Source of the DNA: Desulfuromonas sp. DDH964
Lineage (GTDB): Bacteria > Desulfobacterota > Desulfuromonadia > Desulfuromonadales > DDH964
Assembly: GCF_001611275.1 (NCBI RefSeq)
Contig: NZ_CP015080.1
Coordinates: 2,666,001-2,730,000, forward strand
Length of the DNA: 64,000 nucleotides
Direction of reading: 5' to 3'
The first letter of the stretch is position 1. Every line of letters begins with the position of its first letter. This document shows, piece after piece, positions 6,563 through 14,837 of the stretch. The notes under the pieces are model-generated. The model was not told the DNA's origin, searched no databases, and worked only from the letters and a program-made list of their open reading frames with translations. A program made the translations under genes and the position numbers.

Positions 6563-8982
6563 AACCGGCCGTCGCCAGCCTCTACCAGTCCGTCGAGCTG
6601 CACCAGGAGATCCCGCCGCTGCTCATCGGCGAACGCTGCAACCCCAACGGCTCCAAGGCCTTCCGCGAGGCGCTCCTCGCCGAAGACTGGGACGGCTGCC
6701 TGAAAATCGCCCTCGACCAGGAGGCGCGCGGCGCCCAGGTCATCGACCTCTGCGTCGCCTACGCCGGTCGCGACGAACTCGCCGACATGATCCATCTGAC
6801 CAGACTCTTTGCCGGCTCCTGCAAGGCGCCGTTGATGCTCGACTCGACCAGCCCGGAGACGCTGGCGGCGATCCTCCCCCGCTATCCCGGGCGGGCGATC
6901 ATCAATTCGATCAACCTCGAAGATGGCGGCGCCAACCTCGAACGGATCTGCACCCTGGCGAAAAAGTACGGTGCGGCAGTGGTCGCCCTGACCATCAGCG
7001 TCGAGGGGATGGCCCTGACCTGTGCCAAAAAGGTCGCCGTCGCCCGGGAGATCTACGACCTGGCGGTTCACCGCTTCGGGCTGCGGCCGCAGGATCTCCT
7101 CTTCGATCTTCTCACCTTCACCGTCGGCTCCGGCGATGAAAAGATGCGCAACGCCGCCATCGAAACCCTGGCGGCGATCAAACAGGTGAAGCGTGAGCTG
7201 CCGGGCGTCGGCTTCACCCTCGGGGTCAGCAATATCAGCTTCGGCCTGCGGCCGGTGGCGCGCAAGGTCCTTAACTCGGTCTTCCTCCACGAAGCGGTCG
7301 CCGCCGGGCTCAATACCGCCATCGTCGACGCCGCCAAGGTCCTCCCCTACGCGGCGATCAGCGAAGCCGATCGCACCCTCTGCCTCGACCTCCTCTACAA
7401 CCGCAGGGAGTCGGCGCTGATGGACTTCATCGATCACTTCGAGCAGGCGGTGGAGGAGAACGAAGAGAGCGGAGAGGTGCTGCGGCCCGAGGAACTGCTG
7501 CGGCAGAAGGTGCTGAAAGGGGAGAAGGAGGGGCTCGAGGACCTGCTCAGTGAACTGCGGGGCCGCTGGCGGCCGCTCGATATCATCAACACCCTGCTGG
7601 TGCCGGCGATGCGCGAGGTCGGCGAACTCTTCGGCCGCGGCGACCTCCTCCTCCCCTTTGTGCTGCAATCGGCGGAGGTGATGAAACAGAGCGTTGGCCT
7701 GCTTGAACCCCACATGGAGAAACTCGCTGCCGAGGGGCGTACCCGGGTGCTGCTGGCGACGGTGGCCGGCGATGTCCACGACATCGGCAAGAACCTGGTC
7801 GACATCATCCTCTCCAACAACGGCTACCTGGTGCACAACATCGGCATCAAGGTGCCGGCCGAAGAGATCATCGCCAAGGCCCGCGAGTTCCGGGTCGACA
7901 TCATCGGCCTCTCCGGGCTGCTGGTCAAATCGGCGCTGCTGATGAAGGAGAACCTCGCCCAGTTCCAGGCCGCCGGCCTGACCCAGCCGGTCCTGCTCGG
8001 CGGCGCGGCACTGACCGGCAAGTATGTCGCCGAGGATTGCGTTCCCAACTATGCCGAGCCGGTGGTCTACTGCGCCGACGCCTTTGCCGGGCTCAAGGCG
8101 CTGCGCGAGTTCGAGGCCGGCACGCTGCAGTCGACCACCTGGCAGGCGGCGGCGACCCCCGCCAACCGCCCGGGGCCGCAAATCGAAACCCTCGACCGTA
8201 CGGTCGAACCGCCAACCGTCCCCTTTGCCGGCCGCCGGCTGGTCACGGACATCGACCCGGGACTGCTCTTCGACTACCTCAACCTTGCCGCGCTCTTTCG
8301 CGGGCGCTGGGGCTATCGGCGCGGCAAGCTCAGCAAGGAAGAATACGAGACCCTCACCAACGAGACCGTTCTCCCCCTCTATGAGCGACTGAAACGGGAA
8401 CTGCTCGACCAGGGCCTGCTGCAGCCGCAGGTCGCCTACGGTTACTTCGACTGTCACCGGGACGGCGACAGTCTGCTGGTCGACCACGGTGCGGGCTACC
8501 GCTTCGACTTCCCGCGCCAGGCCGCGGCGCCGGGCTTGTGCATCGCCGATTACTTCCGCAGCGCCGCGGAAGGGGGGGACAAGGTCGGTTTCTTCGTCGT
8601 CACCATCGGCGCCGCCCTCGCCGAACGGACGCGGGCCCTCTACGAGGCCGACAGCTATCACGACTACCTGATGCTGCATGGGCTCGGGGTCGAGCTGACC
8701 GACGCCCTCGCCGAATACTGGCATGAGCAGATGCGCATTGAACTCGGCCTGCAACAGAGTGCCGGCGACCCGGCCGCCTACGTGGCCCAGGGCTATCGCG
8801 GCTCCCGCTACGGCTTCGGCTACCCCTCCTGCCCCGACCTCGAGGCGCACCGGCCCCTCTTCGCGCTGCTGCGCCCGGAAGAGATCGGCGTCACCCTCAC
8901 CGAGTCGTGCGAGATGGTACCGGAGATGACGACCTCGGCCATTGTCGTCCACCACCCGCAGGCGAAATATTTTGCCGTCTAG
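6559..8982 (+). CDS. metH: Cobalamin-dependent methionine synthase: pterin, B12 and activation modules
   Basis: 807 residues. Order of modules: pterin-binding (methyl-tetrahydrofolate) domain, residues about 1-285 (GERCNPNGSKAF, LDSTSP, SINLEDG); helical cobalamin cap about 295-390; B12-binding domain about 395-520 with the cobalt ligand His407 in DVHDIGK; AdoMet-dependent reactivation domain about 560-807 with RxxxGY at Arg750-Tyr755. The homocysteine domain is missing and is supplied by the preceding overlapping gene. It transfers the methyl group of 5-methyl-THF to homocysteine by way of cob(I)alamin. Rubredoxin and MetF follow, which suits a one-carbon cluster that also needs a reductant for reactivation. 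Confidence 0.93.
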   Translation: MKPAVASLYQSVELHQEIPPLLIGERCNPNGSKAFREALLAEDWDGCLKIALDQEARGAQVIDLCVAYAGRDELADMIHLTRLFAGSCKAPLMLDSTSPETLAAILPRYPGRAIINSINLEDGGANLERICTLAKKYGAAVVALTISVEGMALTCAKKVAVAREIYDLAVHRFGLRPQDLLFDLLTFTVGSGDEKMRNAAIETLAAIKQVKRELPGVGFTLGVSNISFGLRPVARKVLNSVFLHEAVAAGLNTAIVDAAKVLPYAAISEADRTLCLDLLYNRRESALMDFIDHFEQAVEENEESGEVLRPEELLRQKVLKGEKEGLEDLLSELRGRWRPLDIINTLLVPAMREVGELFGRGDLLLPFVLQSAEVMKQSVGLLEPHMEKLAAEGRTRVLLATVAGDVHDIGKNLVDIILSNNGYLVHNIGIKVPAEEIIAKAREFRVDIIGLSGLLVKSALLMKENLAQFQAAGLTQPVLLGGAALTGKYVAEDCVPNYAEPVVYCADAFAGLKALREFEAGTLQSTTWQAAATPANRPGPQIETLDRTVEPPTVPFAGRRLVTDIDPGLLFDYLNLAALFRGRWGYRRGKLSKEEYETLTNETVLPLYERLKRELLDQGLLQPQVAYGYFDCHRDGDSLLVDHGAGYRFDFPRQAAAPGLCIADYFRSAAEGGDKVGFFVVTIGAALAERTRALYEADSYHDYLMLHGLGVELTDALAEYWHEQMRIELGLQQSAGDPAAYVAQGYRGSRYGFGYPSCPDLEAHRPLFALLRPEEIGVTLTESCEMVPEMTTSAIVVHHPQAKYFAV

Positions 8983-9004
8983 TAATTGATTCAGGGAGGG
9001 AAAG

Positions 9005-9163
9005 ATGCGGTATATCTGCAGCTGTTGCGGCTACATCTACGACCCGGAGCAGGGCGATCCGATGAACCAGGTGGCGCCGGGGGTCCCCTTCGAGGAATTG
9101 CCGGAAGGGTGGGTCTGCCCGATGTGCTACGCCAGCCGCGACCAGTTCGATCCTCTGGATTGA
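9005..9163 (+). CDS. Rubredoxin
   Basis: A 52-residue small iron protein. The iron is held by two cysteine pairs, Cys5-x-x-Cys8-Gly-Tyr and Cys38-Pro-x-Cys41. The central LPEGWVCP is the family hallmark. The ribosome site AGGGAGGGAA lies just before ATG. It sits 22 bp after metH and is probably in the same transcript, where it could supply electrons, for example for cobalamin reactivation; that role is inference. Overlapping longer frames in this stretch are shadows. Confidence 0.93.
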   Translation: MRYICSCCGYIYDPEQGDPMNQVAPGVPFEELPEGWVCPMCYASRDQFDPLD

Positions 9164-9196
9164 GGTAGGACAATTCTGGGGGCAGCGGAAAGGCCC

Positions 9197-9937
9197 CTAG
9201 AGAATTCCGTCCAGGTAAGCTGCAATATCGGTGCGAATCGGCATGAAGTAAAGGTTGCTGTCGTGGTCGCGGGCGAATTGCAGTGCCTGGCGGGCAAAGC
9301 CCCGGTTCCACTCCAGGGTCGGGCGAAAATCGGGCGGAAAGACAGCGTTATTCTTGTTCTCCCAGTAATTCTGGCTGTTCTCGGTAAGAACCGGCGAGAC
9401 CCCCCAATATATCTGGCAGTCCGGCAGCAACCCCTGGTAGATCTCCATCAGACGCAGGTCAAAGAAGGGCTGGGTGAAGAACCCTTCGGCACCGGCATCC
9501 TGCTTGGCGCGCAGGTAGTCGATCTCTTCCTTGATGCCGCTGCGGTAGGGATCCATGCCGGCATAGATGGTGAGGGCGGGAAGCTCGCGTTTGAGACGGC
9601 GGATCATCTCCAGGCAGCTGGTGCGGTAGCATTTATGTCCCATATCCTGGGGGAGGTCGCCGGTCAATACCAGCACCGCCTCGATCTCCCGGCAACTCAG
9701 ATTCTCGCAGATCGGCAGCGGGCTGTTGGGATCAAAGTCGATGGCGCGCAGGTGGGGAATGGTCCTGGGGAAATATTCGCCGGCAATGCGACACCCCTGC
9801 CAGCTGCGCAGGTCGAAGCGCAGGATATCGGGGATGTTGATCCGGGTGACGGCGGGAAAGTGGCGCCGGACCTCGTCCAGTTCACGGCGCAGCGAGGTTT
9901 CATTGCGCGGCACCAGTTCGATGGAGATCTCGGTCAT
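9197..9937 (-). CDS. metF: Methylenetetrahydrofolate reductase-like protein (short MetF)
   Basis: 246 residues, shorter than the usual 290 or so of MetF. It carries the barrel features AVLVLTGDLPQ, PALTIYAGMDPYRSG, and the FFTQPFFDLRLM segment typical of the reductase. It would make 5-methyl-THF, the methyl donor for the MetH pair just upstream, but it is transcribed convergently to them. AGGA precedes the ATG. Because of the short length and divergent N-terminal part, a related MTHFR-like or catabolic role cannot be excluded. Confidence 0.75.
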   Translation of the reverse strand: MTEISIELVPRNETSLRRELDEVRRHFPAVTRINIPDILRFDLRSWQGCRIAGEYFPRTIPHLRAIDFDPNSPLPICENLSCREIEAVLVLTGDLPQDMGHKCYRTSCLEMIRRLKRELPALTIYAGMDPYRSGIKEEIDYLRAKQDAGAEGFFTQPFFDLRLMEIYQGLLPDCQIYWGVSPVLTENSQNYWENKNNAVFPPDFRPTLEWNRGFARQALQFARDHDSNLYFMPIRTDIAAYLDGIL

Positions 9938-10063
9938 GGGCGGTTCCTGTACGGGCGACGGGGAGCGGGCCAGTTGCCGTTAAGGGCCTACGGGGAAGCC
10001 TGATGGTGCAGAAAACGGCAGGAAATTGCAACGGTTAACTTGCCGGACCGGTAACGGCGCGCC

Positions 10064-10681
10064 TCACGAGCTCCGCCCCGGTCCGCAGTTGGGGCAGCCG
10101 CTGCCGGCGCCCATCGCCCTCTGCAGGAACTCCATCGCATCGTCCATCCGCCCCAGGCTGCCGCCGAAACCGGTCTGAAAACGCCGCGCCACCTCGAGGT
10201 CGCTGAACGTCAACAGGGAGGGGTGACAGCAGGGGGCGGCCGAACTCCCGAGCAGAAAGTAGGAATCCAGGGCCGGGTTCGGGTGCCCGCTTAAGTAATC
10301 GACGCACATCGCCAGCGACACCTGGTCCCGGAGTACCAGTTGGGCGGAGATGCCGCAGTGGGGACAGCAGGCGAAACGCTGCTCGCCGCTGGTCAGGGTG
10401 ATAGTGTAAACCAGGTTGGCCGGCGGCGGTCGCCGGCAGACGGTGCAGACCCGCGCTGCGGCCAGTTCCCCGGCCATGGAGCCGCCGAGGGGACTATGTT
10501 CGGCCACCGGCACAGCGCCGCCGAAAATGCGTCTGATAGCGCCGCGCTGCTCAAGCTGCTCGAGGTCGCGGTGACCAGTCATCTTCGAAACGCCGAAACG
10601 TTCGGCGATCTCCCCCACCGAAATCCCCCCCCTGGCCTTGAGCAGGGCCAGGATCTCTTTCCTGCGCTGCGTGCTTCGCAT
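10064..10681 (-). CDS. DeoR-type HTH regulator with Cys-rich, NosL-like metal-binding domain
   Basis: 205 residues. Residues 1 to about 60 form a DeoR-type winged helix (QRRKEILALLKARG, VGEIAERFGVSKMTGHRDLEQLEQRGAIRR). Instead of the usual sugar-phosphate domain, the rest is cysteine-rich: VCTVC, ACCPHC, APCCHP and a C-terminal CPNC. A stretch with SYFLLGSS and FGG spacing resembles NosL, a copper(I)-binding lipoprotein. It is divergent from tonB and an OprC-like receptor, so a copper-sensing repressor or activator of copper uptake is the best guess. The ribosome site is GGAGGAG. The NosL resemblance is by eye and needs a profile search. Confidence 0.7.
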   Translation of the reverse strand: MRSTQRRKEILALLKARGGISVGEIAERFGVSKMTGHRDLEQLEQRGAIRRIFGGAVPVAEHSPLGGSMAGELAAARVCTVCRRPPPANLVYTITLTSGEQRFACCPHCGISAQLVLRDQVSLAMCVDYLSGHPNPALDSYFLLGSSAAPCCHPSLLTFSDLEVARRFQTGFGGSLGRMDDAMEFLQRAMGAGSGCPNCGPGRSS

Positions 10682-10706
10682 TCCCTCGCTCCTCCTCCCC
10701 CACCAA

Positions 10707-10802
10707 AATTGTGATTAATATAACAGTATTTTTGTTATTTTCAAAAACTTTCTGTTGTTAGTCAAACTTTTTCCGATATAGATTTAGACCGTTATCACAA
10801 TT
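10707..10802. promoter_or_regulatory. AT-rich divergent control region with paired operator-like half-sites
   Basis: The 248-bp gap between the regulator and tonB contains an AT-rich core. AATTGTGAT (10707-10715) and its exact reverse complement ATCACAATT (10794-10802) form a 9-bp inverted pair 78 bp apart. They could be sites for the adjacent regulator bridging the divergent promoters. Each also resembles a CRP/FNR half-site (TGTGA). Confidence 0.45.
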
Positions 10803-10852
10803 CAGTCACTGCAAAACCTGCCTTTATTTATTTCGTCCCGGGAGGGAATCCC

Positions 10853-10942
10853 ATGTCCCCTGCGTTATTGTCCGGCCTGCTCGTCTTCGCCCAGACGCGC
10901 CAGCGCAAGCGCTCCCGGAAGGAGTCGCCATGGACCGGATGA
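10853..10942 (+). CDS. Putative 29-residue upstream ORF overlapping the tonB start
   Basis: An ATG at 10853 follows a strong GGGAGG site at 7-nt spacing. The frame encodes a short hydrophobic stretch (ALLSGLLVFA) then a basic tail (RQRKRSRKE), and ends 12 bp inside tonB. This arrangement is typical of a coupling or regulatory leader peptide. No homologue is recognised, so it may be fortuitous. Confidence 0.4.
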   Translation: MSPALLSGLLVFAQTRQRKRSRKESPWTG

Positions 10943-11637
10943 TGCGGGGGGGCGCTCCCCTTTCCCTCTCCCTGCTGGCATCGCTGCTCTTTCACGGCCT
11001 GGCGATTCTGATCCTCGCCTTCGTCGCCGGCGAGTGGCAGCGCAAGCCTCCAGTGGTGCTGATCGAGTTCAATCTCAGCAGCGCGGCGCCGACCACCAAC
11101 CGCATCGAACCGCCCCCAGCGCCGCGAGCGCCCCGCCCGGCGCCCCGGCCACCCCAGGCTCCGGCACGAAAAGCGCCGGTCGCCCCGGCAGCACTGCCGC
11201 GCCCGGTCCTGGCGCCACATCCTCCCGCTCTCCCCGTTCCGGTCCCGACCGTGGCCGAGTCTTCCCTTCCCGGTCAGAATGCAGAGACGGCGGACCGGGT
11301 GGCCGAAGAACCGGCCACACCCCTGACTCAAGGATCGACCTCCCCGGCCGCGGCCCAGGCGCACTACCTTGCGGCCAACTTCGCCTATATCCGCGACCGG
11401 GTGCTGCAGCGGCTCAACTACCCGGCCGTCGCCAGGCGCAACGGCTGGGAGGGCGAGACCCGCGTCGCCTTCCTGATCCGCGCCGACGGCCAGATCGAGC
11501 ATTTGCGCATTGAACAGAGTTCGGGCCGGCCTCTGCTTGACCGCCAGGCCCTGGCCGCGGTCGACCGGGCCGCCCCCTTTCCACCACCGCCAGTCGCCGC
11601 AGAGTTGATTCTGCCGGTCGCTTTCCAGTTGCGCTGA
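10930..11637 (+). CDS. tonB: TonB energy-transducing protein
   Basis: 235 residues with the three-part TonB layout. An N-terminal membrane anchor covers about residues 10-35. A Pro/Ala/Arg-rich linker (about 55-110) would span the periplasm. The C-terminal domain ends LNYPAVARRNGWEGETRVAF followed by a strand-rich tail with SSGRPLLDRQAL. It passes energy from an ExbBD complex, not encoded here, to outer-membrane receptors. The receptor gene follows after 77 bp, so this TonB is probably dedicated to it. AAGGAG precedes the ATG. Confidence 0.93.
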   Translation: MDRMMRGGAPLSLSLLASLLFHGLAILILAFVAGEWQRKPPVVLIEFNLSSAAPTTNRIEPPPAPRAPRPAPRPPQAPARKAPVAPAALPRPVLAPHPPALPVPVPTVAESSLPGQNAETADRVAEEPATPLTQGSTSPAAAQAHYLAANFAYIRDRVLQRLNYPAVARRNGWEGETRVAFLIRADGQIEHLRIEQSSGRPLLDRQALAAVDRAAPFPPPPVAAELILPVAFQLR

Positions 11638-11714
11638 TTCACCCTGTTGCCGCGTTGCAGCCAGCCTCACTGCAGCAAGCCGGCCGAGCCCCGAGGCAGA
11701 AGAGGGTCCTGTTC

Positions 11715-13718
11715 ATGTCATCTCATCGCATCCTGCTCACCCTGGCGGTGAGCGCCCTGCTCCTGGCCCCCCGGCTCGCCCCGGCCGCCGAACCGCTGCT
11801 CCTCGAAGAGATCAATATTCGCGGCGACCAGCAGTCGTCGATCGAAGAGAGCCTGACCATGCGCGAGGTGCGCGAGAGCCCGGCCCGCGACATCGGCGAG
11901 GCGCTGCAGCAGCTCGGCGGCATCAACACCGTGCGCAAGGGGGCGATCGCCAACGACATCGTGCTGCGCGGTTTCCAGCGTGACAACATCAACGTCACCA
12001 TCGACGACGTGCGCATCCACGGCGCCTGCCCGGCGCGCATGGACCCGCCCGCCTTCCACTTCGACTTCGCCGAGGTCGAGAGCGTCGAGGTGATCAAGGG
12101 ACCCTACGACATCACCAGCCCCGGCGGCATCGGCGGCAGCGTCAAGGCGATCTCCAAGCGCCCCGGCCCCGGGTTCGGCAGCGACCTCAACCTGACCTAC
12201 GGCTCCTTCGACATGACCAACCTCGCGGCCACCGCCGCCTACGGCAGCGACGACTACGACGTGCTGGCCGGCTACGCCTACAAATATTCCCTCTCCCCCC
12301 GTTCCGGCGACGGCAAGCGCCAGACCGAGGTCGCCAACTACCGCCCCGAGGCGATCGATTCGCGCGCCTACGAGATGAACACCGGCTGGCTCAAGCTCGG
12401 CGTCAACAGCGGCGCGCACCTGCGCAGCGAACTCGGCTACACCTACCAGGACGCCGACCATGTGCTCTATCCCTACCTGAAGATGGATGCCGACTATGAC
12501 CGGACCCACCGCCTCAACTGGAATCTCAAGGGGCATGACCTCTCGGGACGGGTGAAGGAGGTCGAATTCAAAACCTACTGGGACAAGGTCAACCACATCA
12601 TGGACGACCGGCTGCGCACCAGCTCCCTCACCAAGCCGAAGTACTACATGATGCAGACCGACGCCAAAACCGAGACCGCCGGTGCCAGCCTCGGCGCCAA
12701 GATTGCCGCCGGCCCCGGCATGGTCAAGACCGGCATCGACCTCTACCGCCGCAACTGGGACGCGGTCAACGAGCGCGCCATGTACACCATGGCGACCCCC
12801 TACACCCCGGTCAATATGATCCCCGACGTCGATATCATCAATCTCGGCCTCTACGCCGGCTACGACTGGCCCCTCGCCTCGAATCTCACCCTGAAAAGCG
12901 GCCTGCGGGGCGACGTCGCCTCGGTCAAGGCCGGGACCGCCAATGTGTTGACCAGCAGCCGCGGCGACGACCGTGATTTCTCCGCCCTCGGCGGCAACCT
13001 GCAGCTGCAGTGGAAACCGAGCGACCCCCTCGAAATCTTCGTCGGCATCGCCAGGGGCGTGCGCACCCCCGACCCCGAGGAGCTCTACATCCACCTCCCC
13101 GGCAGCCCGACCTGGAGCGGCGACCCCGACCTCGACCCGACCGTCAACCACCAGCTTGATCTCGGCGTCAAATACGCCACCGGCCGCTGGTTCGCCAGCG
13201 CCTCGCTCTTCTACAGCCGTCTCACCAACTACATCAACTTCACCCAGCTGAGCCCCACCACCAAGGGGTACGAGAACGTCGACGCCACCATCTACGGCAG
13301 CGAGCTGAGCGGCCAGGTCGCCCTCCCCGCCGACCTCTTCCTGCGCGCCGCCTATTCCTGCAGCTGGGGCGACAATCGCGACAGCAACGAGCCCCTCTCC
13401 GAGATGCCGCCGCGCAAAGGGCTGCTCGCCCTGCGCTACGACAACGGCACCTGGTTCGTCGAGGCGGCGGAAAACCTCGCCGCCCGCCAGGACCGCGTCG
13501 ACCCGGCCCTGCTCGAAGAAGAGACCCCGGCCTGGGCCACCACCGACCTCAAAACCGGCGCCACCCTCGGCCAGTGGTCGCTCTACGCCGGCATCAACAA
13601 CTTCTTCGACCGCCAATACACAACCCACCTCTCCTACCAGCGCGACCCCTTCGCCCTCGGCAGCAAGGTGCCCGAGCCGGGACGCAACCTCTATGTGACG
13701 CTCAACTGGAACTACTGA
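11715..13718 (+). CDS. TonB-dependent outer-membrane receptor, OprC/NosA-like copper type
   Basis: 667 residues: signal peptide (about 1-27), plug domain (about 45-150) and 22-strand barrel ending in an aromatic (LNWNY). The plug contains ACPARMDPP, giving Cys105-x-x-x-Met109. The barrel has NHIMDD, giving His294-x-Met296. CxxxM plus HxM with this separation (189 residues) is the copper-ligand set described for Pseudomonas OprC, where the spacing is about 180. Together with the NosL-like regulator and dedicated TonB this argues for copper import rather than siderophore uptake. The ATG at 11715 is preferred because a good signal peptide begins there; a frame extends to 11655. Confidence 0.88.
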   Translation: MSSHRILLTLAVSALLLAPRLAPAAEPLLLEEINIRGDQQSSIEESLTMREVRESPARDIGEALQQLGGINTVRKGAIANDIVLRGFQRDNINVTIDDVRIHGACPARMDPPAFHFDFAEVESVEVIKGPYDITSPGGIGGSVKAISKRPGPGFGSDLNLTYGSFDMTNLAATAAYGSDDYDVLAGYAYKYSLSPRSGDGKRQTEVANYRPEAIDSRAYEMNTGWLKLGVNSGAHLRSELGYTYQDADHVLYPYLKMDADYDRTHRLNWNLKGHDLSGRVKEVEFKTYWDKVNHIMDDRLRTSSLTKPKYYMMQTDAKTETAGASLGAKIAAGPGMVKTGIDLYRRNWDAVNERAMYTMATPYTPVNMIPDVDIINLGLYAGYDWPLASNLTLKSGLRGDVASVKAGTANVLTSSRGDDRDFSALGGNLQLQWKPSDPLEIFVGIARGVRTPDPEELYIHLPGSPTWSGDPDLDPTVNHQLDLGVKYATGRWFASASLFYSRLTNYINFTQLSPTTKGYENVDATIYGSELSGQVALPADLFLRAAYSCSWGDNRDSNEPLSEMPPRKGLLALRYDNGTWFVEAAENLAARQDRVDPALLEEETPAWATTDLKTGATLGQWSLYAGINNFFDRQYTTHLSYQRDPFALGSKVPEPGRNLYVTLNWNY

Positions 13719-13746
13719 AGAGAAGTTCAAGGTTGCGATAAGAAGA

Positions 13747-13777
13747 GCCGGCTCCTGCTAAGGGGCCGGCCCTTTTT
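13747..13777 (+). terminator. Rho-independent terminator after the receptor gene
   Basis: GCCGGCTCC (13747-13755) pairs with GGGGCCGGC (13762-13770) with one T-G pair, followed by CC and five T residues. Confidence 0.85.
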
Positions 13778-13812
13778 GTTGCTGGGCCGGGCAAACAGGC
13801 ACAGCGCAACAA

Positions 13813-13856
13813 GCAACTATTTCCAGTTGCACTTTTTAAAAAATATCTGCTAGAGT
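13813..13856 (+). promoter_or_regulatory. hicAB promoter with overlapping palindromic operator
   Basis: TTGCAC (13827-13832), an 18-bp AT-rich spacer and TAGAGT (13851-13856) make a sigma-70 promoter. The perfect inverted repeat GCAACT-N6-AGTTGC (13813-13830) overlaps the -35, as expected for autorepression by the HicB antitoxin. Confidence 0.65.
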
Positions 13857-13877
13857 TTCTGCAGTGGAGGGGGGAAA

Positions 13878-14132
13878 ATGACCAGACGCGACAAGCTGTT
13901 GCAGCGCTTCTGCAACCGACCGAAGGATTTCACCTGGCAGGAATTGGCAACCCTGCTGGCTGGATTCGGCTACCATCCGGCAGTTGCCGGCAAGACCGGA
14001 GGTTCGCGGGTCAGGTTCCTGCACGATACGCGAGCCCCCATCATCCTGCATAAACCCCATCCGACCCCGGTCTTGAAGCACTATCAAGTGGAACAGATCA
14101 AGGAAACACTCGCCCAAGAGGGTTTACTATGA
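13878..14132 (+). CDS. hicA: HicA-family toxin (mRNA interferase)
   Basis: 84 residues with the small double-stranded-RNA-binding-like HicA fold. The pattern is FTWQELATLLAGFGY, then GGSRVRFLHD, then HKPHP and a closing VKHYQVEQIKETL-type helix. This is the GSRV subgroup, in which the catalytic histidine is in the later HKPHP segment rather than after GS. In type II systems HicA cleaves mRNA during translation. The stop overlaps the antitoxin start (ATGA). The order toxin then antitoxin is usual for hicAB. Confidence 0.88.
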   Translation: MTRRDKLLQRFCNRPKDFTWQELATLLAGFGYHPAVAGKTGGSRVRFLHDTRAPIILHKPHPTPVLKHYQVEQIKETLAQEGLL

Positions 14133-14476
14133 AAGACATGATGCGTTACCGGGACTATTTCGGTTCCGTCCATTACAGCGACGAGGATCGCGTCTTCTTC
14201 GGCCGCGTGGAGTTTATCCGCGCCCTGGTGAGTTACGAAGGAACCGACGTCACCTCCCTGCGCCGTTCCTTCGAGGAAGCGGTCGACGACTATCTGGAAA
14301 CCTGCCAGGCGGCAGGCCACGTCCCGGAAAAACCGTTCAAGGGCTCCTTCAACGTCCGCGTCGGCGCTGCCCTGCACCAGCGCGTCGCCATCGCCGCGAG
14401 CCAGCGGGGAATGACCTTGAACAAGTTCATCGTCGAGGTGTTGGAACGGGAGGCGGGAAAAGATCTGGCAGTGTAG
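14129..14476 (+). CDS. hicB: HicB-family antitoxin
   Basis: 115 residues. The N-terminal part (YRDYFGSVHYSDEDRVFFGRV and DVTSLRRSFEEAVDDYLETC) is the degenerate RNase-H-like HicB domain that binds HicA. The C-terminal part (GSFNVRVGAALHQRVAIAAS, LNKFIVEVLEREA) is a ribbon-helix-helix DNA-binding domain, matching the palindrome found over the promoter. It neutralises HicA and represses the operon. Confidence 0.92.
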   Translation: MKDMMRYRDYFGSVHYSDEDRVFFGRVEFIRALVSYEGTDVTSLRRSFEEAVDDYLETCQAAGHVPEKPFKGSFNVRVGAALHQRVAIAASQRGMTLNKFIVEVLEREAGKDLAV

Positions 14477-14559
14477 AATACCTCTGCTGGCGGGATGGCC
14501 GTCAGTCCCCTGCTCCACCTTGACCGGATATACCCTCCCCTCCCCGTAGAGGCCCGCCG

Positions 14560-14709
14560 GTGCTCTGGTTCCCCCTCACCCTCTTCTGCGCCCTCGCCCT
14601 GGCGAGCAGCGTCGCCCTGGGGAAAAAGCCCCTCGGCAAGGAGGCGATCAGCGCCGCCTCGCCGAGGGTCATCGCCGCCTTCTACTTCCCCCTGCTCCCC
14701 CTGCCACCC
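14560..14709 (+). pseudogene. Possible N-terminal remnant of an EamA-type transporter
   Basis: About 50 codons starting GTG (VLWFPLTLFCALALASSVALGKK, then VIAAFYFPLLPLPP) resemble the first helix and loop of an EamA/DMT transporter. The similarity stops near 14710 and the frame then runs into unrelated sequence. The 361-bp stretch 14477-14837 holds nothing else I can support. Confidence 0.35.
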
Positions 14710-14837
14710 CGTTGCCACAGGTCGGACAGAATTTCCTTGAAAAGAGAGGAAGAAAATGGCAACTATGGCCCGGCCAAAGACAACCTCCTTCATCCTCTTT
14801 TCCTGCAGCCGGAACGGCCGCGGGGGGCGGGCCGACC

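Noticed and set aside
14712..14837. Upstream extension of the HD-GYP protein from 14712
   Set aside because: The extra 42 residues are low-complexity and do not precede the membrane anchor as in relatives; the ATG at 14838 gives a normal N terminus.
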